Shown here: positions 35,260 to 44,417 of the stretch, in pieces
Position numbering within the stretch: the first letter of the stretch is position 1
Layout of the letters: each line of letters opens with the position of its first letter
From: Prevotellaceae bacterium
GTDB lineage: Bacteria > Bacteroidota > Bacteroidia > Bacteroidales > Bacteroidaceae
NCBI GenBank assembly: GCA_003150315.1
Contig: QAML01000103.1
Span: forward strand, 27,718-91,717
Length of the DNA: 64,000 nucleotides
Direction: 5' to 3'
Position numbers and translations under genes: made by a program
Notes under the pieces: generated by a model
Told to the model about the DNA's origin: nothing
Database searches by the model: none
The model's input: the letters and a program-made list of their open reading frames with translations, nothing else

Positions 35260-35280
35260 TTTTAGATGCTTTTTCGGTAT

Positions 35281-35372
35281 CGAAAAAAACATAAGGCTTG
35301 TCGTAAAAAATATAAGGCATATATTTTAAAATACAAGGCACTTATTTTAAAATAAGTGCCTTGTATTTTTCG
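35281..35372. repeat. Modular palindromic element, copy 6 (convergent gap)
   Basis: Lies between convergent M64 and the LuxR-type regulator gene. Units ACATAAGGCTTGTCG and ATAAGGCATATATTTT precede a perfect 32-base palindrome at 35333-35364 and a T-run. Bases 35376-35394 (TTATAAGTGTTTGATTCTT) just after it resemble, in reverse complement, 24607-24625 beside copy 4. Confidence 0.92.
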
Positions 35373-35442
35373 CTGTTATAAGTGTTTGATTCTTAATGAC
35401 TCACAAAAGTACTTTTTTCTCGGTCATTTTGTGCCTTTTTGA

Positions 35443-36432
35443 CTATCTGCTGCCGCGTCTTGAGGACTTTGTTTTCACTTCGTCAAGGTTCACAAGTTTG
35501 TTGACTATCGCGTAAATCGTGAGTCCCGATATGGAATGGATGTTGAGCTTTCGCGAAATATTTTTGCGGTGTGTAAGCACCGTATTGAGCGATATGAACA
35601 GGTTTTCGGCTATTTCCTTGTTTGTCATTCCCTTTACGGCACACGCCAAAACTTCTTTCTCTCTTACACTCAACTCTTCTTTGTCTTTTTCTTTGTCCGT
35701 GGCTTTTTCGCTGTGATGCGCTCCCGCGTTTTTCAACTCAAGTTTCGTAATTGCAGGAATGAACAATCTGTTTTCCACGGCGCAGTGGGTGGTGAGGTCG
35801 TCCTCACATGTGTATATATTAAATACCACATCGTTAAGAAAATTCACGTTCGCAGCCGGAACTCCATACTTTACGAGCAGGTTTTTCAACTCTTTCAGTT
35901 TTGATTCTATTGCATCGTGTCCGCGCAGATACATTTCTATTTCTTTCGACGTGGCTTCGTTCTTTTCATTAACAGGTTCGCCGTTCAACTTGCTGTTCAC
36001 ATAAGTAAAAATCTTATTGTTCTCAAACTGCATGTGCTTACGAACTTCGGCTGCGTAGGCATCATAGAATTGCAGGATAAGGAAAGCCACTTCGTTTTTT
36101 TCGGAACAGTCAACCGCTTCTATGAGTTTTCTGCGAATTTTGGGAAACTGGAAATTCAGAAAATAGTCATGGGCATTGCGCAAATAGTCCATGAGTGCGG
36201 GAACTTTGATTTTGTCAATGAAAAGTCCTGCACATTCTTCGCCATGCTTAATGAAATTTGCCACGGCAAGGAAAGTGTCCGTGTCCACTCCGTTTGCTTC
36301 GCAAACTTCTTTCACCGTATGTTCGCCAACTCCGAGAGATATGCAAAAGCGGCTCATAGCCTGAAGAACTTTCGGTTCGTAACGTATAACGTCCCACATT
36401 AGGGCATTTTCGTTAAAGTATATGCTCGACAT
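35443..36432 (-). CDS. RIC/hemerythrin-type diiron domain fused to LuxR HTH regulator
   Basis: A 329-residue regulator. Residues 1-65 resemble the ScdA N-terminal domain. Residues about 75-230 have the four-helix RIC/YtfE hemerythrin pattern with His/Glu at H88, H133, E137, H172, H216 and E220 (AHDYF, RKHMQFEN, RGHDAIES, TTHCAVEN). This spacing suits a diiron site. After a charged linker (240-253) a LuxR/GerE helix-turn-helix follows (LSVREKEVLACAVKGMTNKEIAENLFISLNTV, about 254-310). It could sense iron, oxygen or NO and control transcription. It is divergent from the barrel/imelysin/di-heme operon, a probable target. Confidence 0.85.
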   Translation of the reverse strand: MSSIYFNENALMWDVIRYEPKVLQAMSRFCISLGVGEHTVKEVCEANGVDTDTFLAVANFIKHGEECAGLFIDKIKVPALMDYLRNAHDYFLNFQFPKIRRKLIEAVDCSEKNEVAFLILQFYDAYAAEVRKHMQFENNKIFTYVNSKLNGEPVNEKNEATSKEIEMYLRGHDAIESKLKELKNLLVKYGVPAANVNFLNDVVFNIYTCEDDLTTHCAVENRLFIPAITKLELKNAGAHHSEKATDKEKDKEELSVREKEVLACAVKGMTNKEIAENLFISLNTVLTHRKNISRKLNIHSISGLTIYAIVNKLVNLDEVKTKSSRRGSR

Positions 36433-36579
36433 AAAATTAAAATACCTATAAAATAAAGTGGATGCAAATTAAGTTATTTTTTTTGTTTTGCCACCTCACT
36501 ACATAAAGGTATTTTGTTGCAAAGCACTGGGTATTTATGCGGAACGTCCTAAAAATGACCAATATCGTGCTTCTCCCCT

Positions 36580-36594
36580 AAAAGTGAGACTTTT
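36580..36594. promoter_or_regulatory. Short inverted repeat AAAAGT-gag-ACTTTT
   Basis: A 15-base inverted repeat in the divergent gap between the regulator and the barrel gene, upstream of the -33 element. It is a possible operator; the call is weak. Confidence 0.35.
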
Positions 36595-36610
36595 TACCTA
36601 ATGGTGGGTA

Positions 36611-36641
36611 TTGCCGACATTTTTTGTCGGTTCTACTTTTG
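36611..36641 (+). promoter_or_regulatory. Promoter with embedded operator-like palindrome for the iron-uptake operon
   Basis: TTG (36611-36613) and TACTTTTG (36634-36641) are separated by 20 bases. Exactly between them lies the palindrome CCGACA-ttttt-TGTCGG (36614-36630). A protein bound there would cover the spacer, a good position for repression. The divergent RIC-LuxR regulator is the obvious candidate; an iron repressor is an alternative. Confidence 0.65.
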
Positions 36642-36667
36642 CACTCGAAAAATAAACTAAGCAAAAA

Positions 36668-38011
36668 ATGAAGATAAACTTGAAAAAAACGCTAAGAATA
36701 GCCTTTTGTGCGGCACTCGTACAAGGTTTGCCAGCAAGTGTGGCTGCGCAAGACTATTCCGCCGCCGACAGTGTGCAGAATCATGTGAAGGGGAACCGTC
36801 TCAGCATTGGCGGTTACGGAGAGGCTGCCTATACAAGAAACTTTTATAGCGATAACGTCTTTCGTTACAATAATCCTTCGAAATATAAGAACGATCCTTC
36901 GCACGGACGTTTCGACATTCCCCATGCTGTTATTTATCTCGGCTATGATTTCGGAAAAGGTTGGAGCATGGGTTCCGAAATAGAATTCGAGCATACCGGC
37001 ACAGGAACATCACAGGAAAAAGAATTCACCGAAGGTGGTGAGTGGGAACAGGAAGTGGAAAAAGGAGGAGAGGTAGAACTAGAGCAATTTTGGATACAGA
37101 AAACATTTTTCCCTGAATTGAATGTAAGAGCAGGACATATAGTCGTTCCTGTGGGCTTGACAAATGCTCATCACGAGCCTTTGAATTATTTCACGGTCTA
37201 TCGTCCCGAAGGCGAAGCCACTATATTGCCTTGCACATGGCACGACACGGGAATAAGTATATGGGGACGCTCCGGAGACTTCAGGTATGAAGCACAACTC
37301 GTGGCAGGTCTCGATGCTTTCTTATTCAATAGAGAAAACTGGATACAAGGCGGAGCCGGTTCGCCATACGAATTCAAAGTGGCAAACAAGTACGGCTTTG
37401 CCGCAAGAATAGACAATTATTCGATTTCCGGGTTACGTTTGGGATTGAGCGGATATTACGGAAGAGCAATGCACAATTCTTTCCCTCACGAACTTGAAGG
37501 TAAAGACGAAAACAACAATGTAAAAACGTATGACCATATAAAAGGAAACGTGGCTGTAGGCTCTTTTGATTTTACATTTAACAGATACAATATAATTGCA
37601 CGGGGAAATGTTGATTACGGATATGTAGGTAATGCTGTAACAATAAGTGATATTAAGCGCAATAATGCAGCCAATAATGCTCCTTACCAAAAGACTCCTG
37701 TTGGAAAGAATGCTATTTCTATTGGTGTGGAAGCCGGATATGACGTTTTCTCACAAGTGGAAAGTATGCACAGTAAGGAACAGAAACTTTATGTATTCGG
37801 ACATTACGAATACTATAATTCATATATGCCTGCCAAGCAGCAGCCCCCTTACGAGTATACCAAAAAGATTCGCATGGCTTTCGGTTTGAATTACTACCCT
37901 CTGCCGCAAATTGCTGTTAAGGCGGAATATTCAAAACGTTTCCTGCGTTCGCTTTATAATAACGAGCCTTCCGTGTCTTTAGGCATAGCTTATGAAGGAT
38001 TCTTTCTCTGA
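36668..38011 (+). CDS. Outer membrane beta-barrel protein (porin-like)
   Basis: A 447-residue exported protein (signal about 1-27, cleavage before QDYSAAD). It contains alternating beta strands and ends in an aromatic residue pattern (IAYEGFFL) suited to outer-membrane insertion. GRLSIGGYGEAAY-like openings and GHIVVPVGLTNAHHEPLNYF resemble phosphate-selective-porin-like proteins of Bacteroidetes. An acidic Glu-rich loop (EKEFTEGGEWEQEVEKGGEVELE, about 118-140) could bind cations. It is first in the operon with imelysin and di-heme oxidoreductase, which suggests a pore for iron or a related ligand. Confidence 0.82.
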   Translation: MKINLKKTLRIAFCAALVQGLPASVAAQDYSAADSVQNHVKGNRLSIGGYGEAAYTRNFYSDNVFRYNNPSKYKNDPSHGRFDIPHAVIYLGYDFGKGWSMGSEIEFEHTGTGTSQEKEFTEGGEWEQEVEKGGEVELEQFWIQKTFFPELNVRAGHIVVPVGLTNAHHEPLNYFTVYRPEGEATILPCTWHDTGISIWGRSGDFRYEAQLVAGLDAFLFNRENWIQGGAGSPYEFKVANKYGFAARIDNYSISGLRLGLSGYYGRAMHNSFPHELEGKDENNNVKTYDHIKGNVAVGSFDFTFNRYNIIARGNVDYGYVGNAVTISDIKRNNAANNAPYQKTPVGKNAISIGVEAGYDVFSQVESMHSKEQKLYVFGHYEYYNSYMPAKQQPPYEYTKKIRMAFGLNYYPLPQIAVKAEYSKRFLRSLYNNEPSVSLGIAYEGFFL

Positions 38012-38043
38012 TAACAACAATAATAATCATAATAAAAATACAA

Positions 38044-39312
38044 ATGAACAAATTAATTAAAATTCCGGCTTTGTTGCTTTGCGGAGCGGCATTCGCTTTA
38101 GGTTTCTCCTCTTGCAGCGATGACAACAACGGCAATGGCAGTTCCAATGAAAAGAAAGAACAGATGAACGAGATTCTTTCCCAATACGTAAACAATACGG
38201 TTTATACCACTTACTCGAAACTTGCCGACGAAACGGGAAACCTTTATGACAAACTCAAGTCTGCCAAAAACAAAATGGTTTCCAATCCCGAAAGTCTCAA
38301 ACAAGAAGACATCGATGATATTTGCGAAACATTCATAAAGGCACGTGCTTATTACGAAGAGAGCGAAGGTTTCCTTTACGGTGCGGCTACGGACTTCGGA
38401 ATTGACCCTCATATTGATACTTGGCCTCTTGCCGTAACAACTCTTGCAGGTCAGTTGTCAAATAAAAACCACATGGCTATAATGAGTGGCGATGACGATG
38501 ACGCGATAGCCTTTGCGGGAAGCAGTCTCGGGCAAGAACTTTTGGGCTTTCACGGAATAGAGTTTATAATATTCCGTAATGGCGCGAATCGTAAGGTTTC
38601 TGATTTCCTTGGCGAGGAACAAGACCAGGCATTTAAGGATCTCAATGTTCATGTAACGGGAAAGGAAGAACTTATTTATGCAACTGCCATTGCCGGAGAC
38701 CTGCGCGACAGATGCTGGCAGCTTGAAGTTTCGTGGAATGAGAATTCTCCCCAGGCACATATTGACCGTGTGGAAGATTTGGAGCTTCCTTATACCGTAG
38801 GTAGCGGTTCTTATTCTTACGGAAAGAACATGCTTCAAGTTGGTAAGGTTGGCAGCACATACGTTACCCTGCAAGAAACAATGGTAACCATTCTTAAATC
38901 GGGATGCGAGAATATTTGTAATGAGGTTGCCAATGTTAAGATAGGCAATCCTTATGGTAACGGAAAAGATCCTGATCCTAATTACATCGAATCGCCTTAC
39001 AGCCAACGTTCTTTCATTGATTTCAAAGACAATATCATTAGCATTCAAAATTCTCTCTATGGCGGTCGTCCCGAGAACAGAAATCAAAGCAAATCTATCA
39101 TTCAGTATATGAAAGACCACAATTATAGCGGTTTGGCAAAACTTGAAAGTGATATTAATGCGGCGATTCAGGCACTTGAAACTTGTCAGAATTCTCTTGT
39201 CGACGGTTTTGTCAACAACATAAAGGATCCTCTCGTGGGCAAGGTTCAAGTTGCCGTGCAGACTCTTGATGATGATTTGAACAATGCGGCAGACTGGTTT
39301 GCAAAACAATAA
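38044..39312 (+). CDS. Imelysin family lipoprotein (iron-regulated)
   Basis: A 422-residue lipoprotein with lipid Cys24 in FSSCSDDNN; the acidic residues right after the Cys fit a Bacteroidetes surface-export signal. The imelysin/EfeO-type motif GxHxxE is present as GFHGIEF (H170, E173). Mostly helical sequence follows. Imelysins (EfeO, IrpA, ICMP) serve in iron acquisition, and peptidase activity is doubtful. It lies 32 bases after the barrel gene, and the same operon also encodes a di-heme protein. Confidence 0.9.
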   Translation: MNKLIKIPALLLCGAAFALGFSSCSDDNNGNGSSNEKKEQMNEILSQYVNNTVYTTYSKLADETGNLYDKLKSAKNKMVSNPESLKQEDIDDICETFIKARAYYEESEGFLYGAATDFGIDPHIDTWPLAVTTLAGQLSNKNHMAIMSGDDDDAIAFAGSSLGQELLGFHGIEFIIFRNGANRKVSDFLGEEQDQAFKDLNVHVTGKEELIYATAIAGDLRDRCWQLEVSWNENSPQAHIDRVEDLELPYTVGSGSYSYGKNMLQVGKVGSTYVTLQETMVTILKSGCENICNEVANVKIGNPYGNGKDPDPNYIESPYSQRSFIDFKDNIISIQNSLYGGRPENRNQSKSIIQYMKDHNYSGLAKLESDINAAIQALETCQNSLVDGFVNNIKDPLVGKVQVAVQTLDDDLNNAADWFAKQ

Positions 39313-39409
39313 TCATACACATAACTATTACTGCTATGGTATCGGGATGTACTGTCCCGATACTATTTCATTGTATAACGAATATATCTAACATTAAATA
39401 GAAAAGACG

Positions 39410-41086
39410 ATGAAACTTGGAAAACTATATGTTTGTGCTCTTGCCGGTTTTGTGGGCTTGGGATTTTCATCTTGTAGCGATGACAATAACGGCGGAACAG
39501 CAAATCCAGGAACCGATGTCGATTACATAGGAAAAGCTGTGGGAAATTTTTCAAAAGACGAGTGGTATCCTGGAGGTGAACTCGGTACTACCGATAATGT
39601 TTCGGCAGGTTGCTATGAAGACGAAACTCCTGCTACGGAGCAACTGGGACTCGTCAGTGTATTTAATAAGGGCGAGGCTTTTTTTGAGCGCAATTTCAAC
39701 AGCAATACTGCACCTTTCAACGGACTTGGTCCTGCGGCGTTGAGAAAGGCATGCCTTGACTGTCACCCCGGCTACGGACATGGTAAACGTCAGGAGGGAA
39801 CTTATCGCTCGGTATTCGGAAACGGTTATCTTCTTGCCATTTACAAACCGAACGATGGTGCAAACAGCAATGACGGTGATTATATTTCGGAAGTTACGGG
39901 TATGCCCCAGACATTGGCTACAACGCCTTTCCTTCCGCCTATAGACGAGAGCAAAATAACGATAGAGTGGAAGCACGTCGCATCAATGGAGAGCGGACTT
40001 GCCATGCGCTTTCCCGACAATGGCGAAACCTTTGACCTTACTTATCCAGAGGTGAATATTCCGAAAAATGCGTTTAATACTTATCCCCAACCGGAGAATA
40101 TAGCCGTTCGTCTCGAATCTACCATTGGTATTATAGGTACGGGTTTGCTCGATGCCATACCAGAGGACTCTTTGAAGGCGCAATATGCAGCCGAATCGCA
40201 ATACATTGAGCTAAATCCCAAATTTTGGAACAAGGAAGCCAATGATTGGGCTCCCGGAGCGTGGTATACGCTTGCCGATGGCAAAAAAGCCATTAAGCGT
40301 TTCACTTATGCGCTTACCCGTGCATCACTTCAAGACGGACCTGGGGCAAATGCCATTTGGAACATAACGAATGTTTCGCGCAGCGATCGTCCTTATCTCT
40401 ACACCACCGATGCCTGGGCAGAAGCAATGGCTAAAAATCCTACGGTTATCAGTGCCATTAAATCCGATCCGAATTCTCCCTATCATGCCGACGGCACAGA
40501 CGAGGGCATTGCCAATGCTGTGCGAACTCTTCTCTCTCCAAAAACAAATCAGTTCAATAACAATGTGCACAACTTCTCTCCCGAGATGTCGGATGACAGT
40601 TTCTATGCGTTTTTGGTATGGCATCGCGGACTTTCCATTCCACGTGCGCGAAACTTGAACGATAAAGAGGTGCAGCGTGGCAAGAAAATTTTCAACCAGA
40701 TAGGTTGCGCCACATGTCATCGCCCTTCATGGACCACTGGCGAGGATAATTATTGGGCACCTGCTTCAATAGGCGGTCGTCCTCTGCCTAAATATCCCAA
40801 CCAAAAGATTTTTCCTTATAGCGATATGCTGCAGCACAGACTTCACATGATTAATGACATTCACGGGTCGTGGTGTCGCACAACTCCTCTTTGGGGGCGC
40901 GGCTTATCCATGGTAAATACCGGAGCCGAAGAGCGTTTGCACGATTGTCGTGCCAAGAATGAAATTGAAGCAATCATGTGGCATGCTTACAGCAAGGAGA
41001 GTGATGCATATGATGCTGCTTTCAAATTCTATAATCTTAAGAAACGCGATCGCGATGCCGTGGTAAAATTCCTGCGTGCCATATAA
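39410..41086 (+). CDS. Di-heme oxidoreductase (putative peroxidase) lipoprotein
   Basis: A 558-residue lipoprotein (lipid Cys22 in FSSCSDDNNGG, nearly the same signal end as the imelysin). It has two c-type haem motifs, CLDCH at 115-119 and CATCH in IGCATCHRPSW near 430. It fits the di-heme oxidoreductase (DUF1111) family related to bacterial cytochrome c peroxidases. It is probably on the cell surface. In several Bacteroidetes such genes sit with imelysins; redox handling of iron during uptake is inference. It is last in the operon; the gap to sdaA carries palindromic element copy 7. Confidence 0.9.
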   Translation: MKLGKLYVCALAGFVGLGFSSCSDDNNGGTANPGTDVDYIGKAVGNFSKDEWYPGGELGTTDNVSAGCYEDETPATEQLGLVSVFNKGEAFFERNFNSNTAPFNGLGPAALRKACLDCHPGYGHGKRQEGTYRSVFGNGYLLAIYKPNDGANSNDGDYISEVTGMPQTLATTPFLPPIDESKITIEWKHVASMESGLAMRFPDNGETFDLTYPEVNIPKNAFNTYPQPENIAVRLESTIGIIGTGLLDAIPEDSLKAQYAAESQYIELNPKFWNKEANDWAPGAWYTLADGKKAIKRFTYALTRASLQDGPGANAIWNITNVSRSDRPYLYTTDAWAEAMAKNPTVISAIKSDPNSPYHADGTDEGIANAVRTLLSPKTNQFNNNVHNFSPEMSDDSFYAFLVWHRGLSIPRARNLNDKEVQRGKKIFNQIGCATCHRPSWTTGEDNYWAPASIGGRPLPKYPNQKIFPYSDMLQHRLHMINDIHGSWCRTTPLWGRGLSMVNTGAEERLHDCRAKNEIEAIMWHAYSKESDAYDAAFKFYNLKKRDRDAVVKFLRAI

Positions 41087-41214
41087 CTTAAAGGATATGT
41101 CGGAACTTTCTGAATAAATATGAGGAATTGCTTTATATTTATGCGGGAAGAACCGGCAAATCAAGGCAAAAAAGAGGACTTTTCTATTATATTGAAAAAC
41201 AGTAAAGTAGAAAG

Positions 41215-41306
41215 GCAAAAAATATAAGGCATATATTTTAAATTACGAGCCATATATTTCAAAATATATGGCTCGTAATTTTTATTAAGTCCCTTATGTT
41301 TTTTCA
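41215..41306. repeat. Modular palindromic element, copy 7 (convergent gap)
   Basis: Lies between the convergent di-heme and sdaA genes (309-base gap, otherwise empty). The inverted repeat 41241-41280 has arms AATTACGAGCCATATATTT and AAATATATGGCTCGTAATT. Compared with copies 4-6, both arms changed together (GAGCC with GGCTC instead of AGGCA with TGCCT). An outer pair is ATATAAGGCATATATT and the AAGTCCCTTATGTTTT unit. Confidence 0.92.
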
Positions 41307-41395
41307 GAGACGGGGAAAACGCTTTGTTTTCCACCGTATAAAAAGTGAATATCGGGCGTAGGTTTTTCTGTGTTTGCTTTATGCGAATGCGATTT

Positions 41396-42604
41396 TCAAT
41401 TGTGCGTAATAGCAAGTCCGCCTTCGCTTGTTTCTTTATATAGCGAAGGCAAATCGTGTCCCGTTTGTTTCATGACTTCTACCACGCGGTCGAACGAAAC
41501 ACTGTGCACTCCGTCGGTAAACGAGGAATAGAGGTTGGAGTCAAGGGCACGCAAAGCCGCATAAGCATTTCGCTCTATGCAGGGAATCTGAACAAGTCCG
41601 CAAACGGGGTCGCAGGTCATGCCGAGATGGTGTTCCAATCCCATTTCTGCCGCATATTCGATTTGCGAAAGGCTACCGCCGAAAAGTTGACTTGCAGCTG
41701 CCGCAGCCATTGCGCATGCCACACCCACTTCGCCCTGACAGCCTACTTCCGCTCCCGATATGGAGGCGTTTTCTTTAACCACATTTCCGAAAAGCCCTGC
41801 TGTGGCGAGTGCGCGAAGTATGCGGGTGTCCATGAAGTCCTTGGTGTTTTGCAGATGATAAAGCACGGCGGGTAAAACTCCGCATGAACCGCATGTGGGA
41901 GCAGTAACAATGACATGCCCCGAGGCATTCTCTTCGGAAACTGCGAGAGCGTAGGCAAAAGTAAGTCCTTGTGATTCGAGCGAAGGCTTCAAACCTTTTG
42001 ATTTTACATAGAATTTCGTGGCTTTGCGTTGCAGATGAAGCGGACCCGGCAGCACTTCTTCTTCGGTCAGTCCGCGTTTTATGCTTTCTTTCATCTTTTG
42101 CCACACCTCGGCAAGGTAATCCCACAGGTCTGCGTCTTCATATCTTTGCACATATTCCCAATAGTTCAATCCTTTGCCTATGCAATATTCCATAATATCC
42201 TTCATGTGGGTGTGGGGATATATGTCGGGATTGGCATTCTCAAGGAATTTTGGCTTTTCTTCTTTGAGAGAACCGCCGCCAACACTGTAAACCGTCCAAC
42301 TGTCTATGAAATTTTTCTCAGCATCGTAGGCTTCGAATTTCATTGCGTTTGGATGAAAAGGAAGAAACGTTTTCGGTTGCCAAACAATAGATACTTCCAC
42401 GCCCGCATGGTGAAAAATGTCAGTGAGAGCTTTGTCTGTGAGGTGTCCTTTGCCTGTGGCTGCCAAACTTCCGTATAAAGTGATGTCGGCTTTTCGGATG
42501 TCGGGAATGTTTTTCAGGAATATTTCGGCAGCGAACGAGGGACCCATAGTGTGGCTTGAGGAAGGTCCGTGCCCTATTTTGTATATTTCTTTTATAGTTC
42601 TCAT
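41396..42604 (-). CDS. sdaA: L-serine ammonia-lyase, iron-sulfur type
   Basis: A 402-residue single-chain L-serine dehydratase with beta-like N-terminal part (GHGPSSSHTMGPSFAAEIF) and alpha-like C-terminal part. Conserved cysteines for the 4Fe-4S cluster lie in PTCGSCGVLPAV and CDPVCGLVQIPCIERNA; GCQGEVGVACAMAAAA is also typical. It deaminates serine to pyruvate and ammonia and is expected to be oxygen-labile. It is followed (convergently) by repeat copy 7. Confidence 0.95.
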   Translation of the reverse strand: MRTIKEIYKIGHGPSSSHTMGPSFAAEIFLKNIPDIRKADITLYGSLAATGKGHLTDKALTDIFHHAGVEVSIVWQPKTFLPFHPNAMKFEAYDAEKNFIDSWTVYSVGGGSLKEEKPKFLENANPDIYPHTHMKDIMEYCIGKGLNYWEYVQRYEDADLWDYLAEVWQKMKESIKRGLTEEEVLPGPLHLQRKATKFYVKSKGLKPSLESQGLTFAYALAVSEENASGHVIVTAPTCGSCGVLPAVLYHLQNTKDFMDTRILRALATAGLFGNVVKENASISGAEVGCQGEVGVACAMAAAAASQLFGGSLSQIEYAAEMGLEHHLGMTCDPVCGLVQIPCIERNAYAALRALDSNLYSSFTDGVHSVSFDRVVEVMKQTGHDLPSLYKETSEGGLAITHN

Positions 42605-42642
42605 TGTTTTGTGGATTATGTATGACTGTGGAATTTTTTGTC

Positions 42643-43215
42643 TTACAAAATTCCCGTTTCAAGAAACATCTTATGATAAAACTCAGCTTTCCGCTCAAGC
42701 AACATAGGATATGCACGGCTGGAACTCGGCATCTTATAGAATAGATATTCGCGACAGTCGTTTTCAAACCGCGTACATTCTCCGGTCTTGGGCACTTCCG
42801 CACCGAGTTGCGAGGAAAGTTCTTCTGCAGCTTTGCCGCCCGTGGCACATACTGCCGAACATTGCGGAATATGTTTCAAAAGTGAGAAAACATTGGTTGG
42901 AGTTTTAATTTCCAAAAACTTATCGCTCGCGTTGTTATTCAGACGATTTACCTCCGTAGCCGTATCGTAAATGGCGATGCCTTTTTGTGTAAGAAGTTTC
43001 CTTATTTCATCCAGTTTGAAGCTTTTGTTTGGCACATCCACAAAGGCAAGTTTATCTCCTCGAAAGACTATTCCGAAAATACGCCACATGTCGTTTATGA
43101 AATTGGGATAGAAAAAATCCATACTCCAGCGTGTACGCGGCGGAGGGAAGCTTCCAAGCATTAGAATACGCGAGTGGGGCGGAAGAAAAGGCTTCAAAGG
43201 ATGTTGCTCTACCAT
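42643..43215 (-). CDS. MUG-like uracil/mismatch DNA glycosylase
   Basis: A 190-residue protein of the uracil-DNA glycosylase superfamily. It contains the N-terminal motif LMLGSFPPPRTRWSMDFFYPN (water-activating loop position, with Pro-rich variation), an ICFGxN-like VCATGGKAAEEL segment, and the MPSSSRAYP DNA-minor-groove motif near the C-terminus. It probably removes uracil or mispaired thymine from DNA. The start overlaps the end of the DUF4421 gene by 7 bases. Confidence 0.82.
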   Translation of the reverse strand: MVEQHPLKPFLPPHSRILMLGSFPPPRTRWSMDFFYPNFINDMWRIFGIVFRGDKLAFVDVPNKSFKLDEIRKLLTQKGIAIYDTATEVNRLNNNASDKFLEIKTPTNVFSLLKHIPQCSAVCATGGKAAEELSSQLGAEVPKTGECTRFENDCREYLFYKMPSSSRAYPMLLERKAEFYHKMFLETGIL

Positions 43216-44417
43216 TTCTTGAATTTTTGAGGATTGGTTCTTCTGTAATGTCCCTTGGGCATGAAATTTATTCCGAAGTACAAATTAGTCATAGCAATGG
43301 CGTTGCTGAGTTGGAAACGGGACTTGCGGTAAGTATAGGCGTGTATAATTCCGGAAAAACCTGCGAAGAAACGGTTTGTGTTCCATACCAGTCCTACACG
43401 TCCTATTACGTCGAAATTTATATTATGACTTGAAAAAATTTCTTTGTGGTCTATGCTCTGACCTTTAGCAAACTTGTAGCCAATGGCAGGGGAAGCGGAG
43501 GCGGCAAACAGCCAATTGGGAGCAAAAACCCAGTTGTATGCGTAACCGAAACTTAAACTGTAATCATAAAAGTTGATGTTGTTGAATTTCAGTTCATCAT
43601 ATAATCCGGTTCCTCCGTTTTCGGTGGATAATAAAGAGGAAGGCAATTTGGTATGATCGAAGGAAAGTTTTTGATGAGCCACCACCACCCCCATGTTCCA
43701 GGAACCGCAACTCTTTTTTTGCTGTGTGGTTTGACTGAATGCGGCAGGATACGAAAATTTCTTGTGATTGAAAATATAATAAAGGTTCAGACTGTGGGTA
43801 TAAGTTTTTAATCCGTCAAAATGAACATCCTTGATGTTTTTTGTATTCTCTTTTCCGAAACCTTTAGTCCTGTTTATGTAAAAATCTCCGTTGTTAGTGT
43901 TGTGAATATAGTCTATTCCTATTGTGGAACTGTAAAGACTTATATTATATTGCTGCGATTTGTTGGAAGTATAGGTACGCCCTATATCAAATTGGTATCC
44001 GAGGAACGCCCAATGCCAACCAATGTAAGGACCAACCTTAAGTCTCGGTTTTGTAGAGAAAGATATTCTTTGTTTTTTCCCATCTTCATTTTTTCCGTAT
44101 ATGGTATAGAAATTAAGCAAATTACTTGCTTGAGCCATAGCGGTGAAATTGTAATGATTAGGTTCTATATAAGTTGTATCTATAGCGTTGAAGTTTTGAA
44201 AAAAACGGTATAGCTTACTTCTTTTATGCTTGTTGCTTTGTTGTTTTTCCGAAGTTTGAGTAAAGTTTTCAGTATTGCCTTCGGACGAAAAAGACGACGT
44301 GTCTTGCGCATATATACTTGTGCTTTGACAAAGCACAAATAGAATAACTGAAAATATTAAGCGCAAATGTTTCAAAGCAGAAGTTGTTTCGTAAGTGCGT
44401 ATAAGCGCAAAGCGCAT
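43209..44417 (-). CDS. DUF4421 family outer-membrane-like protein
   Basis: A 402-residue protein with a signal peptide (about 15-37, ending TSIYA before QDTSSF). It matches DUF4421 (NAIDTTYIEPNHYNFTAMAQASN, LKVGPYIGWHWAFLGYQFDI) and has beta-strand periodicity suggesting an outer-membrane barrel. Its function is unknown. It begins one base after the Gfo/Idh/MocA gene ends and overlaps the glycosylase gene by 7 bases, so all three are one transcript. Confidence 0.82.
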   Translation of the reverse strand: MRFALIRTYETTSALKHLRLIFSVILFVLCQSTSIYAQDTSSFSSEGNTENFTQTSEKQQSNKHKRSKLYRFFQNFNAIDTTYIEPNHYNFTAMAQASNLLNFYTIYGKNEDGKKQRISFSTKPRLKVGPYIGWHWAFLGYQFDIGRTYTSNKSQQYNISLYSSTIGIDYIHNTNNGDFYINRTKGFGKENTKNIKDVHFDGLKTYTHSLNLYYIFNHKKFSYPAAFSQTTQQKKSCGSWNMGVVVAHQKLSFDHTKLPSSLLSTENGGTGLYDELKFNNINFYDYSLSFGYAYNWVFAPNWLFAASASPAIGYKFAKGQSIDHKEIFSSHNINFDVIGRVGLVWNTNRFFAGFSGIIHAYTYRKSRFQLSNAIAMTNLYFGINFMPKGHYRRTNPQKFKKW

